Shown here: one piece after another, positions 1-7,825 of the stretch | Layout of the letters: each line of letters opens with the position of its first letter | Position numbering within the stretch: position 1 is the stretch's first letter | DNA from: TMED109 sp002171375 | GTDB lineage: Bacteria; Pseudomonadota; Alphaproteobacteria; TMED109 | DNA length: 64,000 bases | Direction: 5' to 3' | Assembly: GCA_965657505.1 (NCBI GenBank) | Contig: CBFHON010000004.1 | Location: 109,351-173,350 of the forward strand | The notes under the pieces: generated by a model | The model's database searches: none | What the model was told of the DNA's origin: nothing | What the model saw: the letters and a program-made list of their open reading frames with translations, nothing else | Translations under genes and position numbers: made by a program

Positions 1-755
1 ATGTTGATGAAATTTATAATTCAGCTATGCAATATATGGATGATAATAAATATATGAAAGCATACGAAGAATTTACAGAAGTAGAGAGGCTTCATCCATA
101 TTCTATTTGGGCTACAAGGGCTCAATTAATGACTTCATATGCAAACTATAAATTATATCAACATGAAGATTCTATATCTGGAGCAAAAAGATATATAGAA
201 CTTCATCCAGGAGCAAGTGATATAGATTATGCTTTTTATCTAATTTCATTAAATTATTATGAACAAATAAATGATTATAGAAGAGATCAATCTCTAACAA
301 ATAGAGCTAAAGAAGCATTTAATAATTTAATTAGAAGGTTTCCTAATTCAGAATATGCTAGAGATGCAAAATTAAAACTAGATTTAGTAAATGATCATTT
401 AGCAGCTAAAGAAATGGATGTAGGGCGTACATATCAGAATTTAGATAATTATATTGCGGCCTTAAATAGGTTTAAAACAGTAGTTGATAGTTACTCAAAA
501 ACTAGTCATGTACCTGAAGCATTAGCACGTTTAACTGAAACATATTTTAGGCTGGGGTTATACGATGAAGCTAAAGTATATGCTTCAGTTCTAGGCCATA
601 ATTACCCTCAAAATAAATGGTATAAATATGTATACTCATTATTTGAAGATAAAAAAAATATATTATTGTCAGAGAAAACCGAAATTAATAAAAATGAAGG
701 TTCATTTATCGATATTTTAAATGAATTTAAAGATATATTTGAAATTAAATATTAA
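1..755 (+). CDS. bamD: Outer membrane assembly factor BamD (5' partial)
   Basis: BamD is the lipoprotein of the BAM complex that helps fold beta-barrel proteins into the outer membrane. The reading frame is open from base 3, so the gene starts before the window and its signal peptide and lipobox are not visible. About 250 residues remain. They show tetratricopeptide-like helices with the family phrases ERLHPYS, RRFPNSEYA, an A-K-E-M-D-V-G-R-T-Y stretch and VPEALARLTETYFRLG. recN and ligA follow on the same strand, which is the usual alphaproteobacterial order downstream of ftsZ-lpxC. The ATG at 27 is internal to the domain and is not the real start. The stop lies 13 bases before the recN start. 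Confidence 0.93.
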   Translation, partial: VDEIYNSAMQYMDDNKYMKAYEEFTEVERLHPYSIWATRAQLMTSYANYKLYQHEDSISGAKRYIELHPGASDIDYAFYLISLNYYEQINDYRRDQSLTNRAKEAFNNLIRRFPNSEYARDAKLKLDLVNDHLAAKEMDVGRTYQNLDNYIAALNRFKTVVDSYSKTSHVPEALARLTETYFRLGLYDEAKVYASVLGHNYPQNKWYKYVYSLFEDKKNILLSEKTEINKNEGSFIDILNEFKDIFEIKY

Positions 756-768
756 TAGGTATTTTTTA

Positions 769-2460
769 ATGTTAAATTATATATCTATAAAAAACATAGT
801 TTTGATAGAAAAATTAGAACTAAATTTCGAAGAAGGTTTTACTGTTCTCACGGGAGAAACGGGTGCAGGAAAATCTATTATAGTGGACGCTATAAACTTA
901 ATACTCGGTAACAGAGCGGAAAAACGGCTAATTAAAAAAGGTAAGGATGAAGCAACTGTATCTGCTTTATTTACAGTGCGTAAGGACCATGAAGTAATAG
1001 GTTTAATACACGATAATGGTATATTTTTTGAAAATGAAATTCTTCTAAGAAGAAGAATATTATCTAATGGCAGAAGCCAATCATTTTTAAATGATGAGCC
1101 AATATCTCTAAATTTTATGAAAGAAATTACTAGTTATTTAATAGAAGTTAATGGCCAAAATGATCAGTCAGGTTTATTAGAAAATTCAAACCATATAAAT
1201 ATTTTAGATAATTGGGGTAATTTATCAAAGTACACTCAAGATTTAGCATTAGTTTATAATTTATATAAAGATAAAGTAGATATGTATAATGAATATAAAG
1301 AAAAAATTAAGCTTTTTGAGAGTAATAAAAATCATTTAGCAGAAGATTTAGAAGAAATTATTCAATTAGATCTAAAAGATAATGAAGTTAATAAATTAAT
1401 AGAAAGTAAAAATTATTTAATGTCTATAGAAAAAATAAAGGAAAGCTTAACCCAGATTAACTTTTTATTAAAGGGAGATGCTGAATCGAAAGGTATTTAT
1501 GAAAGTCTGAGCCTTTCAAGAAAACAAATTTTAGCAATTTTATCACTTAATAAAAAATTATTTAATAGATTAGATGATGCTTTAGAAAAAACTATTATAG
1601 AACTTAAAGAAACAGAAGCTATTTTAGGTGAGTGTTTAGATAGTATTGATGAAAATAATTTAAGTTTGGATGCAATAGAAAATAGAATTTCTTTGATTAA
1701 AAGAATTGCTCGTAAGCATAATATAGAAGAAAATGAGATTGTTTCTCTTAAAGATAAGTTTGAAAATAAACTAAATAGTATAGAAAATTCAAATCAAGAT
1801 TTAAAAATAATTGAAGATGAAATTAAAATATTAAGAAATGAATATAAATTAAATGCTTTAAAATTGTCTAAGTTAAGACATGAAGCATCGATAAAATTAT
1901 CAAAATTTGTAAATAGTGAGTTTCCTATACTAAAGCTAGAAAGTGCTAAGTTTAACTCTTCATTAAATGAGCTAGACGAAAATAATTGGAAACCAAATGG
2001 AATAGATAAAGTTATTTTTAAAATTGAGACAAATAAGGATTCAGGCTTTGATTTTATTTCTAAAATTGCCTCTGGTGGAGAATTATCAAGAATAATACTT
2101 GCAATTAAAGTTTCTTTAATTGCAGAACATAAAAATATTAATTCAAAAACTTTAATATTTGATGAGGTTGATACGGGAGTAGGAGGGGCAGTAGCAGATG
2201 CAATTGGAAAAAGACTTGAATTACTCGGGCAGCATAATCAAGTTCTAGCTGTTACTCATCATCCTCAAGTCGCTGCGCGTTCTAGTAATCATTTTAAAGT
2301 TAATAAGAGTAATAAAGATAGTTATTCTTCTACTAGTATAAATAATTTAAATTATGATGAACGCTTGGAAGAAATAGCAAGAATGCTATCTGGAGAGAGA
2401 ATAACTGATGCTGCTCGAAAAGCTGCTGAAAGTTTATTTAAGGAAAATAAAAATATATGA
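769..2460 (+). CDS. recN: DNA repair protein RecN
   Basis: RecN is an SMC-like ATPase that acts in double-strand break repair. The Walker A motif GETGAGKS lies near residue 29. The ABC signature SGGELSR is near residue 435 and the Walker B stretch LIFDEVDTGVGG is near residue 465. Between them is a long coiled-coil region rich in Lys, Glu and Leu. I chose the ATG at 769 (protein start MLNYISIKN) because RecN proteins begin directly with the head-domain strand. An in-frame ATG at 721 would overlap the end of bamD by 35 bases and adds a non-homologous leader. The length of 563 residues is normal. Probably co-transcribed with bamD and ligA. Confidence 0.95.
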   Translation: MLNYISIKNIVLIEKLELNFEEGFTVLTGETGAGKSIIVDAINLILGNRAEKRLIKKGKDEATVSALFTVRKDHEVIGLIHDNGIFFENEILLRRRILSNGRSQSFLNDEPISLNFMKEITSYLIEVNGQNDQSGLLENSNHINILDNWGNLSKYTQDLALVYNLYKDKVDMYNEYKEKIKLFESNKNHLAEDLEEIIQLDLKDNEVNKLIESKNYLMSIEKIKESLTQINFLLKGDAESKGIYESLSLSRKQILAILSLNKKLFNRLDDALEKTIIELKETEAILGECLDSIDENNLSLDAIENRISLIKRIARKHNIEENEIVSLKDKFENKLNSIENSNQDLKIIEDEIKILRNEYKLNALKLSKLRHEASIKLSKFVNSEFPILKLESAKFNSSLNELDENNWKPNGIDKVIFKIETNKDSGFDFISKIASGGELSRIILAIKVSLIAEHKNINSKTLIFDEVDTGVGGAVADAIGKRLELLGQHNQVLAVTHHPQVAARSSNHFKVNKSNKDSYSSTSINNLNYDERLEEIARMLSGERITDAARKAAESLFKENKNI

Positions 2461-2479
2461 TTAATTTTGGGTTTAAATA

Positions 2480-4540
2480 ATGAAAGAAGATGAAGTAACT
2501 AGTAAGCTAAAAAAACTGGCTAGACTTATAGAGTACCATAATAATTTATATTATAATGAAGATAACCCTGAAATATCTGATGCTGATTATGATAATTTAA
2601 GAATTGAAAATATAGAATTAGAAAAAAAATTTCCAGACTTAGTTCTTTTAAATAGTCCAACTAAGAAAGTAGGTGCTGAATTAACCTCAGCTTTTAAAAA
2701 AGTGAGGCACTCAGTTCCAATGCTTTCTCTAGGAAATACTTTTACAAAAGATGATGTACAAGATTATCTTGATAAAACTAGAAGATTTCTTCAAATAGAT
2801 AATAATACGAAGCTTGAATTCATTGCAGAACCAAAAATAGATGGTTTATCTGCAACTTTGATATATAAAAATGGTAAATTAATAATTGGTGCTACTCGGG
2901 GAGATGGTAAGCAAGGAGAAAATATTACTGCAAACATTAAAACAATAAAAGAAATTCCTCATTATTTATCAGGTAAATTTCCTGATGAGTTAGAAATTAG
3001 AGGTGAAATATATATAGCTAATTCAGAATTTGAGAAGCTTAATGATTCAAGATTAAAAGAGTCGTTACCTGTATTTGCAAATCCTAGAAATGCTGCTGCT
3101 GGCTCAGTTAGGCAATTAGATTCTAGTATCACTGCATCTAGAAAGTTAGGTTTTTTTGCATATAATTGGGGGCACATATCTGAGCCCATCGGCAATTCAC
3201 TAGTTGAAATTAGAAAATTTATTTCAGGATTAGGCTTCAATTTGAACCATCCAGTAGAATTGTGTTCTGATTTAGAACAAATGATAGAATTTTATAATAA
3301 ATTATATCAAAATAGGTCTAGTTTAGACTTTGATATAGATGGGATAGTATATAAATTAAATAATATTAATTTTTATGATCGTCTTGGTTCTACTGAACAC
3401 TCTCCTAGATTTGCGGTGTCTCATAAATTTCCTGCAGAATTAGGAGTTACTCTACTAAATAATGTTAAATTTCAGGTAGGAAGAACTGGAGCAATCACTC
3501 CAGTTGCTGAATTTAAACCTGTCACTATTGGAGGAGTTAGAATACAAAGAGCAAGTTTACATAATAAAGATGAAATTCAGAGATTAGGTTTAGTTATTGG
3601 AGATACAGTTTCAGTTAAGAGGGCTGGTGATGTTATTCCTCAAATAGTTAGCTATAATCCTAAATTAAGGCCTCAAAAATATAAAAAAATAATTTTTCCT
3701 GAACAGTGCCCGTCTTGTAATAATTATTTAGAATTTGAGAAAGATGATACGATAATACGCTGCTTAAATCATACAAATTGTAGTGAACAAATCATAGGAC
3801 AATTAATTCATTTTGTCTCAAGAAATGCATTTAATATTGATGGTTTAGGAGAAAAACAGATTATAGAATTATATAATAATAATTTAATCAGGGAGCCTGC
3901 GGATATATTTAGTCTTGCATCTCCAACCGAATATAAAAAACATGAATTAATAATTAAACTTCCTGGATGGGGAAAATTATCTTTATCTAACTTAATATTT
4001 TCAATAAATAATTCTAGAGAGCAACCTATTGAAAAAGTTTTATATTCTCTTGGAATTCGTCATCTAGGTTTAGGTACAGCTAAACTTATATCAAAAAATT
4101 TTAATACATCGAAAGATTTGATAAATAGAATTTTAAATATTAATGAGGGTAATAAAGAATATTTAGTTAATGATTTAAAATTGATCAATGGAATTGGTGA
4201 GAAAGCAATTCAATCTTTTATTTCTTATTTTGAAAATAGTAAATTATTATTTACTAATTTACTTAATCACATAAATATTTCTGAATTTAAATTGAGACAA
4301 GATACTTCACATTTCTTCTTTGGCAAAAGACTAGTTTTTACCGGAAAGTTTGAGAATTTATCTCGAACAGAAATAAAAAATAAATCCGAACAAATTGGAG
4401 CTTTAATTTCTTCGCAAATCTCTAGTAAAACAGATTTCCTAGTAGCTGGATTAAAACCAGGATCAAAAGTTACAAAAGCTAAAGAGCTTGATGTTAATAT
4501 TATAGGTGAAAAAGATTTTTTATCTTATTTTAATTCATGA
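2480..4540 (+). CDS. ligA: NAD-dependent DNA ligase LigA
   Basis: LigA seals nicks in replication and repair using NAD. The adenylated lysine is K119 in the motif EPKIDGLSA. A four-cysteine zinc finger (CPSC then C-L-N-H-T-N-C) is followed by helix-hairpin-helix repeats, and a C-terminal BRCT domain starts at GKRLVFTGKF. At 686 residues it has the usual full length with all domains present. It starts 19 bases after recN and closes the bamD-recN-ligA run. Its stop codon overlaps the stop codon of the convergent aminopeptidase gene within the palindrome TCATGA (4535-4540). Confidence 0.97.
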   Translation: MKEDEVTSKLKKLARLIEYHNNLYYNEDNPEISDADYDNLRIENIELEKKFPDLVLLNSPTKKVGAELTSAFKKVRHSVPMLSLGNTFTKDDVQDYLDKTRRFLQIDNNTKLEFIAEPKIDGLSATLIYKNGKLIIGATRGDGKQGENITANIKTIKEIPHYLSGKFPDELEIRGEIYIANSEFEKLNDSRLKESLPVFANPRNAAAGSVRQLDSSITASRKLGFFAYNWGHISEPIGNSLVEIRKFISGLGFNLNHPVELCSDLEQMIEFYNKLYQNRSSLDFDIDGIVYKLNNINFYDRLGSTEHSPRFAVSHKFPAELGVTLLNNVKFQVGRTGAITPVAEFKPVTIGGVRIQRASLHNKDEIQRLGLVIGDTVSVKRAGDVIPQIVSYNPKLRPQKYKKIIFPEQCPSCNNYLEFEKDDTIIRCLNHTNCSEQIIGQLIHFVSRNAFNIDGLGEKQIIELYNNNLIREPADIFSLASPTEYKKHELIIKLPGWGKLSLSNLIFSINNSREQPIEKVLYSLGIRHLGLGTAKLISKNFNTSKDLINRILNINEGNKEYLVNDLKLINGIGEKAIQSFISYFENSKLLFTNLLNHINISEFKLRQDTSHFFFGKRLVFTGKFENLSRTEIKNKSEQIGALISSQISSKTDFLVAGLKPGSKVTKAKELDVNIIGEKDFLSYFNS

Positions 4541-6331
4541 TTTTAAGAAAGGAGTACATACTTTTTTTAACCATTTTCTATTCTCTCTATCTAAATTATT
4601 AGATATTTTTTCATAAACTTTATTATGATAATTATTTAACCAAAATATTTCTTCTTTAGTTAATAAGTCATAATTAACTAAATTAATATCAATAGGTGCT
4701 AGCGTAAGTGTTTCAAAAGTAAGCATATTTTTATTATTCTTATTTTTAATTTTTTTAACTAACATTAAATTTTCAATTCTAATTCCGTATTTATTTGTTA
4801 AATAAAAACCTGGTTCATTAGAAGTTATCATTCCAGGCTCTAAAATAGTGAAAGAACCTTTAGATATTCTATGTGGCCCTTCATGCACACTTAAACATGA
4901 GCCTACTCCATGTCCGGTGCCATGTCCGTAGTTAAGGTCTTTCTTCCAGAGTGGTAACCTAGCTAGTAAATCTAAATCATTACCAGTAGTGCCATATGGA
5001 AATATGGCGCTTGCTAGAGCTATATGGCCTTTCAAAACCGTACTAAAATGCTCTTTCATGTTTTGAGTTGGCTTTCCAATTGCTACTGTTCTAGTAACAT
5101 CTGTTGTCCCTTCTAAATATTGGCCTCCACTATCACATAAATAAAGATTGTTATTAGTAAACTGTTTATTACTTTTTTCTGTTACTCTATAATGAACTAT
5201 TGCGCCATTAGAGGCAAATCCACTAATTGTTTCAAATGAAGTACAGATAAAATTATCTTGCTTGGATCTTAATTTATCTATTTTATTTGAGGCAACTAGT
5301 TCTGAATTAAGAGAAGTTTTAGACTTTTTTATCCAATACAAAAATTTAGATAAAGCTTCCCCATCTTTAATATGAGCAGAAATAGCTCCTTTGATTTCTA
5401 CTTTATTTTTTATAGATTTCATTTTTTCAATTGGGCATTTTTTTTCTATAAGATTAGTACTTTTAGATTTAATATTCTGCACCAATGCATATGAAACATT
5501 ACTAGGATCAATAAGAATTTTATTATTATTTTTTGATATTTTAATAATTTCTTTAATAATACTATCTGCAGGATAAATTTTTGTATTATTTTTTAAATGT
5601 CTTTGAATTTTTTTATCTATTCGTGAAGAGTCAATAAACAGAAATATATTACCATTACTAAATATAATTGCCCTCGTTAGAATAATAGGAGTGTGATTAA
5701 GGTCCATACCTCTAATGTTAAGCAACCATGCTATAGCATCTGGGTGGTTTAATATATATGCGTTAACATTTAATTCCTTCATATATATACATAACTTTTT
5801 AATTTTACTTGTTGAGTTTATACCTGCGTATTTTATTGGGTGTATATTAATTTTAGAATTAGGAATTTTATTTCTATCTTTATTCCAAAATAAATCTATA
5901 GGATTTTCTTTTAATGATAAAAATTGAATATTATATTTCTTCCCAATATTTAATATTCCTTTGATATATGAGTATGAGTGAAGCCATGGATCATAAGCAA
6001 TTTTATTATATTTTTTTGCGTTAGAAACTATATATTTTTCAAGTGACTGTTTGGAGGATAAAATAACTTTAATACCTGTATTTTTTGTTTCATTTTTTGC
6101 TTGTATTGTATATCTACTATCTACAAATAAAATGACTTGATTACGAAGTATTAATATTATTCCAGCAGAACCAGAAAAACCACTTAACCATTTAAGTCTT
6201 GCATCACATTCAGGAACATACTCACCTAAATAGCTATCAGCTCTTGGTTGAATAAATCCGTCCAAATTATTTTTAGTTAAATAATTCTGGATAAATTTTA
6301 TTCTTTTAATAGTAGTAAAATTATTATTCAT
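4535..6331 (-). CDS. pepP: Xaa-Pro aminopeptidase P family (M24) protein
   Basis: This is a cytoplasmic metallopeptidase expected to release N-terminal residues that precede proline. Two creatinase-type N-terminal domains lead into an M24 pita-bread catalytic domain. The expected metal ligands are all visible: Asp near 399 (LCDSGGQY), Asp near 410 (TTDVTRT), His near 469 (GHGTGHGVG), Glu near 505 (SNEPGFY) and Glu near 520 (GIRIENL). At 598 residues it matches the long eukaryote-like aminopeptidase P form common in alphaproteobacteria. As I recall, pepP, prmA and uvrD often sit together in this class. Here a plus-strand insert separates pepP from prmA. Confidence 0.93.
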   Translation of the reverse strand: MNNNFTTIKRIKFIQNYLTKNNLDGFIQPRADSYLGEYVPECDARLKWLSGFSGSAGIILILRNQVILFVDSRYTIQAKNETKNTGIKVILSSKQSLEKYIVSNAKKYNKIAYDPWLHSYSYIKGILNIGKKYNIQFLSLKENPIDLFWNKDRNKIPNSKINIHPIKYAGINSTSKIKKLCIYMKELNVNAYILNHPDAIAWLLNIRGMDLNHTPIILTRAIIFSNGNIFLFIDSSRIDKKIQRHLKNNTKIYPADSIIKEIIKISKNNNKILIDPSNVSYALVQNIKSKSTNLIEKKCPIEKMKSIKNKVEIKGAISAHIKDGEALSKFLYWIKKSKTSLNSELVASNKIDKLRSKQDNFICTSFETISGFASNGAIVHYRVTEKSNKQFTNNNLYLCDSGGQYLEGTTDVTRTVAIGKPTQNMKEHFSTVLKGHIALASAIFPYGTTGNDLDLLARLPLWKKDLNYGHGTGHGVGSCLSVHEGPHRISKGSFTILEPGMITSNEPGFYLTNKYGIRIENLMLVKKIKNKNNKNMLTFETLTLAPIDINLVNYDLLTKEEIFWLNNYHNKVYEKISNNLDRENRKWLKKVCTPFLKS

Positions 6332-6513
6332 AATACTAATATATATAAGTGAACTTAAATATTTTACAAAACAATCTTAAACAATTTTATAGCCATGCTA
6401 AGAAAACATAACTGTATTGATGTATATAAGGCCAAATATTAGTTTTTTGGGCTAGGTATGCTTATTTTTCTATAAATTATCATTTTCTCATGTGTTTTTT
6501 GCATGCCTTATTT

Positions 6514-6529
6514 GTAACATTAATGTTAC
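6514..6529. repeat. Perfect 16-base palindrome upstream of the orphan small ORF
   Basis: The bases GTAACATTAATGTTAC form a perfect inverted repeat with no spacer. It lies about 20 bases upstream of a TATAAT-like hexamer (6552-6557), where a -35 element or operator would be expected. This suggests a binding site for a dimeric regulator of the gene at 6710, but no regulator can be named from the sequence. Confidence 0.5.
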
Positions 6530-6557
6530 TAATTATGTACATACTATTTTATATAAT
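6527..6557 (+). promoter_or_regulatory. Candidate promoter for the 6710 small ORF
   Basis: A perfect TATAAT hexamer lies at 6552-6557. The upstream TTACTA at 6527-6532 could serve as a weak -35 element with a rather long 19-base spacer, and it overlaps the 16-base palindrome. Transcription from here would give a leader of about 145 bases before the ATG at 6710. In such AT-rich DNA a TATAAT match alone is weak evidence. Confidence 0.35.
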
Positions 6558-6590
6558 TGGATAATAATAATAGTTTGTTATTCCTCCCCT

Positions 6591-6605
6591 GATGATATTA
6601 TCATC
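6591..6605. repeat. 15-base palindrome following a CCTCCCC tract
   Basis: The bases GATGATA-T-TATCATC form a near-perfect palindrome directly after the pyrimidine tract TTCCTCCCCT (6581-6590). A very similar tract recurs at 6656-6666 inside the loop of the next hairpin. With a one-base centre it is more likely a DNA site or a cruciform-type repeat than an RNA hairpin. Confidence 0.4.
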
Positions 6606-6640
6606 TACTTATTTCAAATTATTATTATTTTATATATACA

Positions 6641-6704
6641 ATGGCAGTTTGAGTATTCTCCTCCCCATATGAAATCCAAACTGCCATAAGTAAATCAAGG
6701 AGAA
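6641..6704 (+). promoter_or_regulatory. Possible SD-sequestering RNA pseudoknot leader
   Basis: An 11-base perfect stem is formed by ATGGCAGTTTG (6641-6651) and CAAACTGCCAT (6677-6687), enclosing a 25-base loop. The loop contains TTCTCCT (6656-6662), exactly complementary to AGGAGAA (6698-6704), the strong Shine-Dalgarno of the ORF starting at 6710. Stem plus loop-to-SD pairing would make an H-type pseudoknot that hides the ribosome binding site. Many translational riboswitches and autoregulatory leaders work this way. I do not recognise a named riboswitch class. The pairing is seen directly; the regulatory role is inferred. Confidence 0.5.
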
Positions 6705-6709
6705 AATAT

Positions 6710-6949
6710 ATGAAATATGAATTTTTAAACAAATCTTCTTTTATTAAAATTAACAATTTACAAATTAGTAAATATAAAAAATTTGAATATTCTATTGAGA
6801 AATTATCTCTTGGAAAGAGGGCTCAAAGTAAATATATTAGAAGAATAATAAGTTCTTTAATAAATTATAAAACTAAAAATAAAAACAATATTTTTTATAA
6901 TAATATTAATTCTTCAGAAATATACTCAAAAGAATGGTGGTTGATTTAA
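6710..6949 (+). CDS. Orphan small basic protein (79 aa) behind a structured leader
   Basis: I do not recognise this protein. It is 79 residues, rich in Lys, Asn and Ile, with a central basic stretch (LGKRAQSKYIRRIISSLI) that could form an amphipathic helix and an aromatic end (EWWLI). It has no signal peptide or clear membrane segment. It has one of the stronger ribosome binding sites in the window (AAGGAGAA, 5 bases before the ATG). Its TAA stop shares the bases TTAA (6946-6949) with the stop of convergent prmA, the same tight stop overlap seen in other real gene pairs here. It stands alone on the plus strand between minus-strand genes. A real gene seems likelier than not. Confidence 0.55.
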   Translation: MKYEFLNKSSFIKINNLQISKYKKFEYSIEKLSLGKRAQSKYIRRIISSLINYKTKNKNNIFYNNINSSEIYSKEWWLI

Positions 6950-7818
6950 TTTTTTTTAATTAATAGAGATACCCAATTTCCTATTTTATATTCTAGCTCT
7001 AATATTAGTCCCATTAATCTTAATTTATTAAGTATCATAAATTTTTGATCTTGAATTAAACCTGAAATAATTACTCTACCATTTTTATCTAATTTTTTAC
7101 TTATTAATTTAATATTTGTTAAAATTGGTTTTGCTAAAATATTTATTACAATAATATCATATTTCAATTTATTGGTTTTATTCAATCCGTTTCCTTTTTT
7201 AACATTAATGAATGTATCCAAAAAATTTAATTTTGCATTTGAGACCGAAGTATTTATTGCCTGTTTATCTATATCAATTAATTCTACTTTTTTTTTCCAT
7301 AATTTAGCCATAGTTATTCCTAGAATTCCTGATCCACATCCAATATCAATTAAATTAATATTTTTAATATATTTTTTTAAGTAAATTTTATTTAGTAAAT
7401 ATATAATGCCTCTAGTAGAAGGGTGATGCCCTGTACCAAAACCAAGGCCTGGGGGTATTATAATATTTTTATATATATTGAAATTTGTTAAGTTTTTGCA
7501 TTCTAAAAATGTAAAACGACCAATAGCTATTGGATTTAGAGGTGTAATATTATTTTTATAAATATCTTTAATTTTAATTTTTTTTAAAATAGATGTTTTT
7601 GGATTAATTTTAAAATCTAGTAATAATGTTTTTATAAAAATATCAGTTGGTTTTTTGACGAAAAATGCATAAGTGTCATAAGATTCTGGTTGTAATATAT
7701 CAGATCTATTTTCTGAATCTAAAGATGTAATAGTAGCATTTTGAGAAATAAGTAATTCTTCAACATTTTCTCTAAATTCATTATCAAGCTTGAGTTTTAG
7801 TGCCCAAATAAATTTCAC
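6946..7818 (-). CDS. prmA: Ribosomal protein L11 methyltransferase PrmA
   Basis: PrmA uses S-adenosylmethionine to methylate ribosomal protein L11. The PrmA hallmark GTGHHPST is near residue 127. The SAM-binding DIGCGSGILG is near residue 158, and the NILAKP catalytic-loop motif near residue 227. The 290-residue length and an N-terminal substrate-recognition domain fit the family. It lies 7 bases downstream of the uvrD/pcrA stop on the same strand and is probably co-transcribed with it. Confidence 0.93.
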   Translation of the reverse strand: MKFIWALKLKLDNEFRENVEELLISQNATITSLDSENRSDILQPESYDTYAFFVKKPTDIFIKTLLLDFKINPKTSILKKIKIKDIYKNNITPLNPIAIGRFTFLECKNLTNFNIYKNIIIPPGLGFGTGHHPSTRGIIYLLNKIYLKKYIKNINLIDIGCGSGILGITMAKLWKKKVELIDIDKQAINTSVSNAKLNFLDTFINVKKGNGLNKTNKLKYDIIVINILAKPILTNIKLISKKLDKNGRVIISGLIQDQKFMILNKLRLMGLILELEYKIGNWVSLLIKKN

Positions 7819-7825
7819 TGTATTT

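Noticed and set aside
6453..6517. AGGTATGC and GCATGCCT as a long-range RNA stem
   Set aside because: The arms can pair with one G-U, but the loop of about 40 bases is unstructured and they lie upstream of the likely transcription start.
6492..6689. 65-residue open frame in the region before the small ORF
   Set aside because: It runs through the palindromes, the -10 hexamer and both arms of the hairpin, has no ribosome site, and has a low-complexity Ile/Tyr composition. It looks like leader DNA, not a gene.
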